A DNA stretch of 39,434 nucleotides, taken from positions 1 to 39,434 of the forward strand of contig NZ_JAIEPC010000101.1 of assembly GCF_019749955.1 (NCBI RefSeq), in the 5' to 3' direction. Positions 9,213-16,917 of the stretch are shown in pieces. The position numbers were made by a program, and so were the translations under genes. Under the pieces are notes generated by a model. That model was not told where the DNA came from, made no database searches, and saw only the letters and a program-made list of their open reading frames with translations. The DNA comes from Sphingomonas sp. GTDB lineage: Bacteria; Pseudomonadota; Alphaproteobacteria; Sphingomonadales; Sphingomonadaceae. Positions within the stretch are counted from its first letter, which is position 1; the number at the start of each line of letters is the position of its first letter.

Positions 9213-9503
9213 TCAGTCGAGCCTTGGCTCGACGTCCATCGCGCTGTGGAGCACGCGGGCAATTTCGATCGCGTCGCCGTTGATGCGGAAGAATATCAGA
9301 TGCGCGCCCACCGTGATCTTGCGATAGCCGGGGCGATAATGATCGGCGGGGGCCGCTTGCATCGGCGCTTTGGCGGCGGCAGTAACGGCGGCACGGATCG
9401 CGCGTAGATAGCGCGCTGTTTGCTGGGCACCCCATTCCCGCCGCGAATGATCGCGGATCGCGTCGAGATCGCTGAGTGCCTTGGTCGCCCAGCGTTGCCT
9501 CAT
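9213..9503 (-). CDS. ParE/RelE-type toxin of a type II toxin-antitoxin pair
   Basis: 96 aa, the family's usual size. The fold signature includes an N-terminal helix pair (RWATKALSDLDAIRDHSRREWG), a central YRPGYRKITVGAHLIFFRI strand hairpin, and ending EIARVLHSAMD. ParE toxins usually poison DNA gyrase, and this gene happens to lie just after gyrA. Its start overlaps the antitoxin stop as ATGA, so translation is coupled with antitoxin first. It lies 3 bp beyond the gyrA stop on the opposite strand. Family assignment is confident; gyrase as the target is inferred from the family. Confidence 0.87.
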   Translation of the reverse strand: MRQRWATKALSDLDAIRDHSRREWGAQQTARYLRAIRAAVTAAAKAPMQAAPADHYRPGYRKITVGAHLIFFRINGDAIEIARVLHSAMDVEPRLD

Positions 9504-9751
9504 GCGGCGCGGTCGGGGCCTTCGGCTTCAACGTTAGCGATATAGGCATCGAAGTCGAAATCATCGACAAAGTCGCTCGCCTCGCCTTCCTCGATCAATG
9601 CGCCGACCTGCGCGATCCGCTTTTGGCGCGCCTCGACCAGCCGCAGCCCTTCGCGCACGACTTCGCTGGTCGAGCCGTAGCGGCCGCTGGCCACCAGATC
9701 GGCGGTGAACTTCACCCAGTGATCGCTCAGAGCAATTGACGTGTTGCGCAT
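9500..9751 (-). CDS. ParD-type antitoxin
   Basis: 83 aa. The ATG at 9751 follows GGAGG by about 9 nt; a longer frame starting at 9796 is unlikely because it reads through the shared promoter region. The N-terminal ribbon-helix-helix (RNTSIALSDHWVKFTADLVASGRYGSTSEVVREGLRLVE) binds DNA. The acidic C-terminus (EEGEASDFVDDFDFDAYIANVEAEG) is the expected toxin-binding arm. It overlaps the toxin by 4 bp. Autorepression through a near-palindrome upstream (9775-9791) is likely. Confidence 0.88.
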   Translation of the reverse strand: MRNTSIALSDHWVKFTADLVASGRYGSTSEVVREGLRLVEARQKRIAQVGALIEEGEASDFVDDFDFDAYIANVEAEGPDRAA

Positions 9752-9774
9752 GGTCGCATACCTCCGCCGCCAAA

Positions 9775-9791
9775 TTACCAAGATTGGGTAA
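9775..9791. promoter_or_regulatory. candidate ParD operator palindrome
   Basis: TTACCAA-GA-TTGGGTAA is an inverted repeat with one extra G, located 24-40 bp upstream of the antitoxin start. It also abuts the start of the divergent DUF952 gene. Ribbon-helix-helix antitoxins commonly bind such sites to autorepress. Confidence 0.4.
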
Positions 9792-9794
9792 CGC

Positions 9795-10142
9795 ATGCAA
9801 ACGCCGACCGCTTACAAGGTGCTGACCGCCGATCAGATGGCGGCACTCGAGCGCGACGCGGTCTTTGCGGGCGCGCCGATCGACCTGGCCGATGGCTATA
9901 TCCATCTGTCGACGCAGGCGCAGTTGACCGAGACCGTCGACAAGCATTTCGCCGGGCAGCACGATCTTTGGGTGGCCGCCGTCGATCTCGACGCGATGGG
10001 CGCGGCCGTAAAGTGGGAGGCGTCGCGCGGTGGCGCATTGTTCCCGCATCTCTATGCCCCGCTGCCGCTGTCGGCGGTGTTCGCGTACAGCCCGATCGAG
10101 CGCGATGAAACCGGCCAGGTGAAGCTGCCGGTCGCGGGCTGA
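9795..10142 (+). CDS. DUF952 domain protein
   Basis: 115 aa, single domain. The DUF952 signature DGYIHLSTQAQLTETVDKHF is at about 35-54, with the later SRGGALFPHLYAPLPLSAV segment. DUF952 proteins are small cytosolic proteins of unknown activity. The ATG is at 9795 with no strong ribosome-binding site (GGGTAA upstream). It is divergent from parD and shares a 43-bp intergenic region with it. No function can be assigned. Confidence 0.82.
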   Translation: MQTPTAYKVLTADQMAALERDAVFAGAPIDLADGYIHLSTQAQLTETVDKHFAGQHDLWVAAVDLDAMGAAVKWEASRGGALFPHLYAPLPLSAVFAYSPIERDETGQVKLPVAG

Positions 10143-10153
10143 GCGCGCCAATC

Positions 10154-10189
10154 GTCGCAGCCATAGTCGCAGCCATAGTCGCAGCCATA
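10154..10189. repeat. 12-bp tandem repeat, three perfect copies
   Basis: The unit GTCGCAGCCATA is repeated at 10154, 10166 and 10178, between the DUF952 gene and the next small gene. It is non-coding in the likely frames and has no recognised role. Confidence 0.85.
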
Positions 10190-10256
10190 GTCTCTGGGAC
10201 ATATTCCCTGCACTGAGGAATCGGGGCATAGTGTGCCTCCAAGGAGACTGAAATTC

Positions 10257-10466
10257 ATGGATATCGACGCCATCCTCCGCACCGAAATCAAGGAAGCGAT
10301 TGCCGCCAAGCGCGCGGCGGGGCTGGCCGTCGATCCGCATCAACTCGCCGTCGAAATCACCGAGAAATGGGAGGAGCCCAAGGGCCGCGGATCGGGCAAC
10401 TGGCTGTACCAGACCCGCGATTCGCTGCGCGCGAGCATTGAGGCAATTTTGGCTGAGGGGGACTGA
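10257..10466 (+). CDS. small hypothetical protein
   Basis: 69 aa. AAGGAG (10241-10246) precedes the ATG at 10257 by 10 nt, which fixes this start over an upstream GTG at 10233. The protein is helical, charged and soluble (MDIDAILRTEIKEAIAAKRA at the N-terminus, then GNWLYQTRDSLRASIEAIL). No membrane segment, signal peptide or catalytic motif is visible. It is convergent with the YhhN-type gene, with a palindromic repeat between them. I do not recognise the family. Confidence 0.6.
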   Translation: MDIDAILRTEIKEAIAAKRAAGLAVDPHQLAVEITEKWEEPKGRGSGNWLYQTRDSLRASIEAILAEGD

Positions 10467-10486
10467 CACCCACTTTTCAACCTGAC

Positions 10487-10570
10487 CCGCTCGTTTCGAG
10501 CGTAGTCGAGAAACAAGCCAAGAGGGACATCGCCGGTGGCCTGTTTCTCGACTTCGCTCGAAAAAAACGG
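10487..10570. repeat. palindromic repeat element, family A (two inverted arms)
   Basis: Two inverted arms (about 10487-10518 and 10537-10570) are separated by a short spacer. Each arm contains its own hairpin, GTTT-CGA-GCGTAG-TCG-AG-AAAC in the first arm. The same family occurs at 26661-26745, 34253-34346, 35559-35591 and 35892-35924. It lies between convergent genes and could act as a bidirectional terminator. It looks like a REP-doublet (REPIN-like) element. Confidence 0.75.
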
Positions 10571-10603
10571 TGTGGAACGGTGTAGGTTGCGATTAGGCAC
10601 GCG

Positions 10604-11248
10604 TTAACCCGTCACCGCCCCCCGCCGCAGATACGCCACCACCCCCCACGCAATCATCGCCTGCCCGCCGAAATAGAGCGGCCACACCAGCAGACCGGGC
10701 GCGGCCGAGTGCGCGAGCGGCCCCATGCGCGCGAAGATCAGCAAGTCGCTCACCGCGAAAAACAGCGCGCCGCGCGCCACCAGCAACCGGGGAAAGCGGC
10801 TGACCCACGCCGCCGCCGCCATCAGCGCGAGCCCGCCGGCGTAAAGCGCGATCCCCGGCGCGGCCGCGCGATCGGCGGGGAGGAACCAGGCGATCCCCGG
10901 AATCAGCACCAGCCGCCCCACCGCGATCGGTGCGCTCGCGCGCAAATCCTCCCGCCGCCACGCCCAATAGAAACCCGCCGCGAGCAGATGCCCGGCGAGG
11001 AAGGCGACCGCGCCGACCGTCAGCCCCATGGCATCGAGCAACACATCGCCGGTTGCGCCGAACGCGAGCACCGCGGCAATCACCCAGCCGCTCGCTGAGC
11101 GCGCATTGAGCGCCGCCCAGAGCGCGAGCAACCCGACGCCAAGCCCTTTCCACGCGGTCAGCGCCGCGCCATCGGGCATCAGCCACGTGGCGGCAAAGTA
11201 ACTCGCGCCCGCCGCGACCGCGATCCAGAAAAGCCAGCGAAACTGCAT
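10604..11248 (-). CDS. YhhN family membrane protein (lysoplasmalogenase-like)
   Basis: 214 aa with about eight hydrophobic segments. YhhN/TMEM86 proteins hydrolyse lysoplasmalogens in the membrane; bacterial substrates are uncertain. The conserved acidic motif GDVLLD is in the third helix region and SDLLIFARM lies further on. The ATG at 11248 (MQFRWLFW) gives the normal length; a longer GTG/ATG extension to 11410 would add a non-conserved Pro-rich segment. It is convergent with the 69-aa gene. Upstream, towards the GbsR-type gene, lies a 466-bp intergenic region. Confidence 0.8.
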   Translation of the reverse strand: MQFRWLFWIAVAAGASYFAATWLMPDGAALTAWKGLGVGLLALWAALNARSASGWVIAAVLAFGATGDVLLDAMGLTVGAVAFLAGHLLAAGFYWAWRREDLRASAPIAVGRLVLIPGIAWFLPADRAAAPGIALYAGGLALMAAAAWVSRFPRLLVARGALFFAVSDLLIFARMGPLAHSAAPGLLVWPLYFGGQAMIAWGVVAYLRRGAVTG

Positions 11249-11470
11249 ATCCGCCCTTCCCTGCCTGAATTGCCGGGCCGGGGGAAGCGCCGGTTCGGGC
11301 GCTGAAAGGTTACAAAGGTTATGACCATCCTTAGGGGGGTGTCGCGGGGTGAGGTGCATAGGGGTAACGGAAAAAGGTCCGGTCGCGGGCATGGGACGGG
11401 CCTCCTGCATCGGGCGTTACTATAGCAGAAACGGGCCGGTCGAACAAGAACAAATATGGAACACAAACTC

Positions 11471-11564
11471 GTCACCCCGGACTTGTTCCGGGGCCCACCG
11501 TGGTCCTTGAACCCGACGCGGCGGTAGCGGGGTGACGTGGACCCCGGACCAAGTCCGGGGTGAC
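11471..11564. repeat. palindromic repeat element, family B
   Basis: The 28-bp arms at 11471-11498 and 11537-11564 are inverted copies matching at 26 positions (GTCACCCCGGACTTG...GGGGCCCAC). Each arm is itself a hairpin through CCCCGGA/TCCGGGG. A second copy of the family is at 15489-15577. It is a dispersed sphingomonad-type intergenic repeat. Confidence 0.8.
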
Positions 11565-11688
11565 GATCGGGGTCGCGGAGGTGCACTCCCCTCCTTTAGC
11601 ACGATGCACCTGGCTCCTTCCCCCAACGAGAGACGCGAAGGTGCCCGCATCCTCATCGCCGACTTGACCGCGCCACTTCTTTCCGATA

Positions 11689-11706
11689 TTTCTGTCTTAA
11701 CAGAAA
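11689..11706. promoter_or_regulatory. palindromic operator upstream of the GbsR/MarR-type regulator
   Basis: TTTCTGT-CTTA-ACAGAAA is a perfect 7-bp inverted repeat with a 4-bp spacer. It ends 8 bp before the ATG and overlaps the ribosome-binding region. Its position fits autorepression by the dimeric winged-helix regulator it precedes. That it is bound by this protein is inferred. Confidence 0.55.
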
Positions 11707-11714
11707 GAATCGAC

Positions 11715-12260
11715 ATGAGCATCCTCGACCATCCCGACGCCAAGGCCTTCATCCTCCATTGGGGGGAGATGGGGACCTATTGGGGCGTCAACCGATCGGT
11801 CGCGCAGGTCCATGCTTTGCTCTATCTGTCGGACCGACCGCTCGATGCCGAGACGATCGTCGAGACGCTTGGCCTCGCGCGGTCGAATGTGTCGACCGGG
11901 CTGAAGGAATTGCAGTCCTATGCTATCGTCCGCCGCGTCCATGTCGAGGGCGACCGGCGCGACCATTTCGTCGCCGAGACCGACCTGTGGGAGATGCTGA
12001 TGCGCATTTCCGCCGAGCGCAAGCGGCGCGAGATCGACCCGACGATCGAACTGCTCGCGGAACTGACCGAGCGCCTGAAAGCCGATCCGACCGCGCCCGC
12101 CCAGTTGCGCGAGCGGGTGACGCGGATGCACGAATTCATCGCGACGCTTGCCAATTGGTACGAGCAGGTCCGCACGCTGCCCAAGCCCACCTTGGTGACG
12201 CTGATGAAGCTGGGCAGCCGAGTCGCGCGGTTCATTCCGGGGGGAAAGAAGCAGGTCTAG
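11715..12260 (+). CDS. GbsR/MarR family transcriptional regulator
   Basis: 181 aa. The N-terminal winged helix-turn-helix (LHWGEMGTYWGVNRSVAQVHALLYLSDRPLDAETIVETLGLARSNVSTGLKEL, split by an internal loop) matches the GbsR group of MarR-type regulators. A long C-terminal helical dimerisation region follows. I chose the ATG at 11715 because the longer frame from 11532 runs through a repeat element. It is followed after 73 bp by a fatty acid desaturase and two membrane protein genes on the same strand, which it may control. A perfect palindrome immediately upstream suggests autoregulation. The ligand is unknown. Confidence 0.85.
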   Translation: MSILDHPDAKAFILHWGEMGTYWGVNRSVAQVHALLYLSDRPLDAETIVETLGLARSNVSTGLKELQSYAIVRRVHVEGDRRDHFVAETDLWEMLMRISAERKRREIDPTIELLAELTERLKADPTAPAQLRERVTRMHEFIATLANWYEQVRTLPKPTLVTLMKLGSRVARFIPGGKKQV

Positions 12261-12333
12261 GGGGTTAGTTCGATCAATTTTTGCACGCCCATTTAATTCT
12301 GAAATTCCAGTAATGATTGAAAGGAAGATCAGC

Positions 12334-13251
12334 ATGAGCAATCACCACACCGCGCTCACCACGGCCGAACGGGCCGCGATCAAATGGCGCGACTTGGCGC
12401 CGATGCACTGGCATGACGGCGTGATCGAATGCTGTCATCCCCTGCCCTGGCTGGCCGCGAGCTGGTGGGGCGCCACGCAGGGGCTGTGGTTCATCGCCAT
12501 CCCGGCGTCGTTTATGTTCTTCCTGACGGCGCTGCGGCTCAATCATGAAGCGATCCACGGCAATCTCGGGTTTCGCGCGCGCGGTCACCGCGTCGTGCTG
12601 CACGGCCTGAGCGCACTGATGCTGGGCTCCAACAATGCAGTCGCGTTCAACCATTTGCAGCATCACCGACACATCGGCACGCCCGATGATCTGGAGGGCG
12701 CCTGCGGGCGAATGACGGCGGCGCAAGTGATCGCGCATGGCCCGCTGTTCCCGCTGCGGATGCACCGGGCGGCGTGGCAGCAGGGCGGCGCGGCTTTGCG
12801 TCGGCGGATGCGCATCGATCTCGCGCTCAATCTGCTGGTCGCGGCGACCGCGCTGATGATCGGCGCGCCGTTTCTGCTCTATCACCTCGCCGCGATGATC
12901 GTTGCGCAGTGCCTGACGGCCTTCTTCGCGGTGTGGATTACCCACCACGATTGCGAGCCTGAAGATGTCGCGCGGACCCAGCGCTCACCGGTGATAAATT
13001 TCGTCAGCTACAACATGCTGCTGCATCTGGAGCACCATCTGTTCCCAGGCGTGCCGGTGCGGCGGCTGGGCATCCTCGCCCGCCGGATTGCGGCGGCGGC
13101 GCCCGAGTTCGCCCGGGGCAATGCGCTGGTGGTGCCGGAGCCGAGGCTCTTCCGTCCAGCAAGCGCCCGGCTGGCGCACGGAAATCAACACCGTCCACTT
13201 GAAAAGCAAAGGAATCGATCATGGTTGAGACTGTCTATGCGCTGTATCTGA
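12334..13251 (+). CDS. fatty acid desaturase
   Basis: 305 aa membrane di-iron enzyme. The three histidine clusters are present: HEAIH (71-75), HLQHHRH (107-113) and HLEHH (231-235), with an extra HH at 204-205. These ligate the two irons that use O2 and electrons to insert a double bond or hydroxylate. Hydrophobic segments lie at about 50-68, 88-103 and 165-202. AAGGAAG (12321-12327) lies 6 nt upstream of the ATG at 12334, preferred over the ATG at 12313. The last 31 bp overlap the next gene in another frame, so the final ten residues may be poorly conserved. The substrate (acyl lipid, carotenoid or other) is unknown. Confidence 0.87.
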   Translation: MSNHHTALTTAERAAIKWRDLAPMHWHDGVIECCHPLPWLAASWWGATQGLWFIAIPASFMFFLTALRLNHEAIHGNLGFRARGHRVVLHGLSALMLGSNNAVAFNHLQHHRHIGTPDDLEGACGRMTAAQVIAHGPLFPLRMHRAAWQQGGAALRRRMRIDLALNLLVAATALMIGAPFLLYHLAAMIVAQCLTAFFAVWITHHDCEPEDVARTQRSPVINFVSYNMLLHLEHHLFPGVPVRRLGILARRIAAAAPEFARGNALVVPEPRLFRPASARLAHGNQHRPLEKQRNRSWLRLSMRCI

Positions 13252-13589
13252 TCATCACGATCGCCATCACCATCTGGGTCGCGCGCACGCTGTCGCGCAA
13301 CGGCATCGTCTTTCTGGAGCAATGCTTCGGCCAGAATGACGTGCTCGCGAAATCGACCAACCATCTGCTCGTGGTCGGCTTCTACCTCGTCAATATCGGC
13401 TTCATCACGCTGACGCTCAGTCTGGGCGCGGAGCCGGAGACGATCACCGGGGCGATCCGGTTCCTCAGCAGCAAAGTCGGCCTTGCCGTGGTCGTGATCG
13501 GGCTGATGCACTTCTTCAACATGGGCGCCGTCGCGCAATTCGGGCGGAAGGTGAACGCGTGGATGGACGGTCGCGCGGCGGCGGCATGA
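13221..13589 (+). CDS. small integral membrane protein
   Basis: 122 aa with about three transmembrane segments (around 5-21, 46-66 and 80-104). AAGGAA lies about 7 nt before the ATG at 13221, so the start inside the desaturase reading frame is credible. The 31-bp overlap with the desaturase suggests translational coupling. Conserved-looking polar residues include ARTLSRNG and LMHFFNMGAVAQFGRKVN. I do not recognise the family. Its position suggests a partner in the desaturase pathway, for example an anchor or electron-transfer helper; this is inference only. Confidence 0.65.
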   Translation: MVETVYALYLIITIAITIWVARTLSRNGIVFLEQCFGQNDVLAKSTNHLLVVGFYLVNIGFITLTLSLGAEPETITGAIRFLSSKVGLAVVVIGLMHFFNMGAVAQFGRKVNAWMDGRAAAA

Positions 13590-13634
13590 TCCAGTCGCAG
13601 CAGTTGGCGTCGACCCAATAAGATGGAGACTGAT

Positions 13635-14084
13635 ATGCGGGCTTACTCGACGTCGCCGACGCTCATCCCTGCAAGCCTTGCGGCAGGGCCAGTTTTTCTG
13701 CTCGGGCTCGCAATCGCCTTTTGGGCATCGGAACCCACAGCGACTTGGTCGCCGATGATGACGCAGGAGCTGATCGCACTGCCCTTTCAGTTAATTGCGC
13801 TGGGCGCGGTAGCCTCGATCGTCGGCTTGATTCTAGGCTTCCTACCAATCTGGATCGGTACCAAGGTGATGACCTGGCTCAGCGAGGACAATGAAGGCAT
13901 GCAATTGCCGATCGTCTGGGCGATCGTCGGCGGGCTGGCCGCCGGCGTGTCGGCATGGCTTGCGCTCGGGTCCGACAACTTGGCCGCGCAAGGCGGAGCG
14001 ATCGCCTTCGGCTTTACGGGCGCCGTGTGCGCGCTCCTCAGCCGCGTGAGTAGCGATTTTGCGCTGCGTCACGCGTCAGGATGA
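13635..14084 (+). CDS. small integral membrane protein
   Basis: 149 aa with about four hydrophobic segments. The ATG at 13635 lies 6 nt after GGAG (13625-13628), which favours it over the ATG at 13623. It starts 45 bp after the preceding small membrane protein gene, so it probably belongs to the same transcript. No known family is recognised and no catalytic motif is visible. Confidence 0.6.
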   Translation: MRAYSTSPTLIPASLAAGPVFLLGLAIAFWASEPTATWSPMMTQELIALPFQLIALGAVASIVGLILGFLPIWIGTKVMTWLSEDNEGMQLPIVWAIVGGLAAGVSAWLALGSDNLAAQGGAIAFGFTGAVCALLSRVSSDFALRHASG

Positions 14085-14147
14085 TCGACAGTGCGCCAAG
14101 CTTGGGCGGAACTTTGCCTATCGCGCGCTAATCATTATGAGCCACCC

Positions 14148-15458
14148 ATGACCCACGACATCCACATCATCGGCGGCGGGCTGGCCGGTTCGGAGGCCGC
14201 GTGGCAGCTCGCCGAGGCCGGACTCGCCGTGAAGCTGTCCGAAATGCGCGGTTCGGGCTCGACCACGCCTGCGCACCACACCGATGGGCTGGCGGAACTC
14301 GTCTGTTCGAACAGCTTTCGCTCGGACGATGCCGAGCGCAATGCAGTCGGGCTGCTGCATGCCGAGATGCGCGCGCTCGGGTCGCTGATCATGCGCGAGG
14401 GCGATGCCCACAAGGTGCCGGCGGGCTCGGCGCTCGCGGTCGATCGCGATCGCTTTTCGGACGGGGTGACGGCGGCACTTTCCGCGCATCCCAACATCAC
14501 GATCGTGCGCGAGCGAGTCGACACCCTACCTGACAGCCCCGCGATCATCGCCACCGGGCCGCTCACCGCGCCGGGGCTTGCCGAGGCGATTGGCGCCGAG
14601 ACCGGCAAGGATGCGCTCGCCTTTTTCGATGCGATCGCGCCGATCGTCCACCATGAGAGCATCGATATGTCGGTCGCGTGGATGCAGTCGCGCTGGGACA
14701 AGACCGAGACCAAGGATTACATCAACTGCCCGATGACCAAGGACCAGTATCTGGCCTTTCACGCCGGGCTGATCGACGGCGAGAAGACCGAATTCAAAGA
14801 GTGGGAAAACGTCCCCTATTTCGAAGGCTGCATGCCGATCGAGGTAATGGCCGCGCGCGGGGTGGATACGCTGCGCTATGGGCCGATGAAACCGGTCGGG
14901 CTCGATGATCCGAAGACCGGGCGCTGGCCCTATGCGGTGGTGCAGCTGCGGCAGGATAATGCCTCGGGCACGCTTTGGAACATCGTCGGCTTTCAAACCA
15001 AGCTGAAACACGCCGAGCAAGTACGGCTGTTCCGCACGATCCCGGGGCTGGAGAATGCCGAGTTCGCGCGGCTGGGGGGGTTGCACCGCAATACCTTCAT
15101 TCGCTCGCCCGAGCTGCTCGATCCGACGTTGCGGCTGAAGGCGCGGCCGGGGATTCGTTTCGCGGGGCAGATCACCGGGTGTGAAGGCTATGTCGAGAGT
15201 GCCGCCATCGGCCTGCTGGCGGGGCGCTTCGCGGCGGCGGAGTTGCGCGGTGAGGTGCTGGCGCCGCCACCGGTCGAGACGGCTTTGGGCGCACTGCTCC
15301 ACCACATTACGGGGGCGGCGGAGGCGGAGACCTATCAGCCGATGAACGTCAATTTCGGGCTGATGCCGCCGATTGAGGGGCGGACGAAGAAGGCGGATCG
15401 GAAGTTGCTGTATACGGCGCGGGCAAGGGATGCGCTGGCGGGGTGGTTGGCGGGTTGA
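14148..15458 (+). CDS. trmFO: TrmFO: FADH2-oxidizing tRNA m5U54 methyltransferase
   Basis: 436 aa. TrmFO methylates U54 in the T loop of tRNA using methylenetetrahydrofolate, with FAD as cofactor. The FAD-binding motif GGGLAG is at 9-14. The family signature [27 protein letters not shown] follows near residue 50. [18 protein letters not shown] and a C-terminal [13 protein letters not shown] are further conserved stretches. The ATG at 14148 gives [11 protein letters not shown] directly, the usual N-terminus; a longer frame from 14091 is rejected. It is followed by a convergent EF-hand gene with a palindromic repeat between them. Confidence 0.95.
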   Translation: MTHDIHIIGGGLAGSEAAWQLAEAGLAVKLSEMRGSGSTTPAHHTDGLAELVCSNSFRSDDAERNAVGLLHAEMRALGSLIMREGDAHKVPAGSALAVDRDRFSDGVTAALSAHPNITIVRERVDTLPDSPAIIATGPLTAPGLAEAIGAETGKDALAFFDAIAPIVHHESIDMSVAWMQSRWDKTETKDYINCPMTKDQYLAFHAGLIDGEKTEFKEWENVPYFEGCMPIEVMAARGVDTLRYGPMKPVGLDDPKTGRWPYAVVQLRQDNASGTLWNIVGFQTKLKHAEQVRLFRTIPGLENAEFARLGGLHRNTFIRSPELLDPTLRLKARPGIRFAGQITGCEGYVESAAIGLLAGRFAAAELRGEVLAPPPVETALGALLHHITGAAEAETYQPMNVNFGLMPPIEGRTKKADRKLLYTARARDALAGWLAG

Positions 15459-15488
15459 GTGCGAATTCGTCGGGACCATAACCCCTTC

Positions 15489-15577
15489 GTCACCCCGGAC
15501 TTGTTCCGGGGCCCACGGCGCCGCCCGCGATGCTGTCACCTGTTTCGCGGTGGGCCCCGGCACAAGGCCGGGGTGAC
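15489..15577. repeat. palindromic repeat element, family B
   Basis: Arms at 15489-15516 and 15550-15577 are inverted. The first is identical to the first arm of the element at 11471. It occupies the gap between convergent trmFO and the EF-hand gene and may act as a bidirectional terminator. Confidence 0.8.
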
Positions 15578-15596
15578 GGGCAGGACAGAGGATCGC

Positions 15597-16079
15597 TTAA
15601 TTCTCGTCGTCTGCAGCAGCCGGCGCCGCAGCCACCGGCGGGCACGCGCATTTCGCCTTGGGCCGTGCTTTGCGCACCACCGCCGTCGTGGCGAACTCGG
15701 CCGGGGTTAGCGCGCCCGACTTGTCCTTGTCGGCGCCGGCGAATTTGGTGCTGGCCTTGATCGCCCATTCGTCGAAATCGAGCTTGCCATCGCCATTGGT
15801 GTCGAGCTTGGCGAAGGCTTTGCGGCGGCTGGCGAGATATTCCTCGCGGGTGACGCTGCCGTTCTTGTCCTTGTCGACGCGGCCGAAGCGCTTCTGCTCG
15901 CGCGTCTTGGGATCGGCTTCGGGGACGGTGTCGGGCAGGCTGCCGGGGTCCTCGGCGGTCTGCGGGAAGGCGGGCAAGATGCGCTGGACGCCGCGATTGG
16001 CCGAGCCGGAGGCGAACCAGAACAGCCCCGCGCTCGCGAGCAGCAATGCCGCCAATGCGCCTGCCAGATATCGCCACAT
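15597..16079 (-). CDS. membrane-anchored EF-hand protein
   Basis: 160 aa. An N-terminal hydrophobic segment (residues 4-24) acts as anchor or signal. Three EF-hand calcium-binding loops follow: DKDKNGSVTREE (69-80), DTNGDGKLDFDE (93-104) and DKDKSGALTPAE (117-128), each with ligands at positions 1, 3, 5 and 12. The C-terminal tail has CAC and many Ala. GGGGAGG precedes the ATG. It is probably a periplasmic calcium sensor or buffer; no partner is obvious. It is convergent with trmFO. Confidence 0.85.
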   Translation of the reverse strand: MWRYLAGALAALLLASAGLFWFASGSANRGVQRILPAFPQTAEDPGSLPDTVPEADPKTREQKRFGRVDKDKNGSVTREEYLASRRKAFAKLDTNGDGKLDFDEWAIKASTKFAGADKDKSGALTPAEFATTAVVRKARPKAKCACPPVAAAPAAADDEN

Positions 16080-16134
16080 ATCGCGCCTCCCCTTGCCCTC
16101 CGCTTTCTAGCCGAGCGGCACGCCGAGCGGAAGA

Positions 16135-16806
16135 CTAACGCCCGGTTATCCGATGCTTGAGCATGCGCAGCACGCGGCCGGGGGCGCCTCTGGGTTCGCG
16201 GTCGGGGCGGCGCAGGTCGCGCTCGGCGAGCACGGCGATGGCGCCGAGCGGGCGGGATTGCGGACGCCAGCGCGGGGCCAGGGCTTCGGCGAGCAAGGGC
16301 GCGGCCAACGCTCGCGCGCGCAAAGCCGTTTCGGGATCGCGGACATGCGCGGCGAGATCGACCAGCGCCCAGCCCCGCCCCGCCGCTGCGAGCGGCGCGG
16401 CCTGCGCGCCCAGCAGCGTCCCCGCCAGCACAAACAGCGCGCCGCGCCCACCTGCATAGGCGAGCAGATCGGCGTCGCTCAGCGGATCGGGCACCAGCAG
16501 CGCTTCCCAGCCGTCGGTCATGGCCGCGAGTGCCTGCCCGCTCACGCCGTGCGGCAACACGTGCGCGGCAAGCGCCGCGAGCAGCGGCTGCGCGGGTGGC
16601 GGCGCGGTGTCGAGCCGCCCGAGCGCTTCATACCACCATGTCAGCCGCAGCCGCGCGACCATCGGGTCCTTGGCTTGCCGCAAGGTCGCGCCGAGCTGCG
16701 CATCAAGCGCCCACAGCGCCGTCAGCCCCGCACGGCGCGCGGGCGGCGCATAGCTGAGCGACAGCGCAATTTCGGGATCGGTGGGCGGCGGCAACGGCGG
16801 ACTCAT
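16135..16806 (-). CDS. squalene/phytoene synthase family-like protein
   Basis: 223 aa, shorter than the 270-300 aa enzymes. The N-terminal IALSLSYAPPARRAGLTALWALDAQLG and RLTWWYEALGRL resemble the conserved core of trans-isoprenyl-diphosphate synthases. The central GRGALFVLAGTLLG and GRGWALVDLAAHVRD correspond to the second half of the fold. The Asp-rich motifs (DxxxD) that bind the prenyl diphosphate magnesium ions are not visible, so it may be a non-catalytic relative, as in NDUFAF6-type complex I assembly factors. The ATG at 16806 follows a weak ribosome-binding site. It is divergent from the Tad cluster. Confidence 0.6.
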   Translation of the reverse strand: MSPPLPPPTDPEIALSLSYAPPARRAGLTALWALDAQLGATLRQAKDPMVARLRLTWWYEALGRLDTAPPPAQPLLAALAAHVLPHGVSGQALAAMTDGWEALLVPDPLSDADLLAYAGGRGALFVLAGTLLGAQAAPLAAAGRGWALVDLAAHVRDPETALRARALAAPLLAEALAPRWRPQSRPLGAIAVLAERDLRRPDREPRGAPGRVLRMLKHRITGR

Positions 16807-16917
16807 GCCCGTCCCATAGCGAGGTAAGCGCGATGTTAACCAGCCTTGCTTAAGCCAACGCAACCACGGGCACAGTAACGCAACGATTGAAGAACCTTGT
16901 TTGGGCTGAAAAACCGT

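Larger units (their letters stand above)
11249..11714. other. intergenic region between yhhN-like and gbsR-like genes
   Basis: 466 bp between divergent genes with no plausible gene. It holds a 9-bp-period direct repeat AAAGGTTA (11305-11312 and 11314-11321), a family B palindromic element (11471-11564), and the operator-like palindrome just before the regulator start (11689-11706). Promoters for both genes should lie here; no convincing -35/-10 pair was identified. Confidence 0.6.

Noticed and set aside
10154..10189. possible CRISPR-like array
   Set aside because: The units are 12 bp with no spacers and there are no cas genes.
12261..12333. second operator for the GbsR-type regulator before the desaturase
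   Set aside because: Only an imperfect dyad (ATTCTG...CAGTAAT) is present and it does not match the perfect palindrome upstream of the regulator well.
14526..15563. 345-aa minus-strand frame opposite trmFO
   Set aside because: It is a shadow frame of trmFO extending into a repeat.
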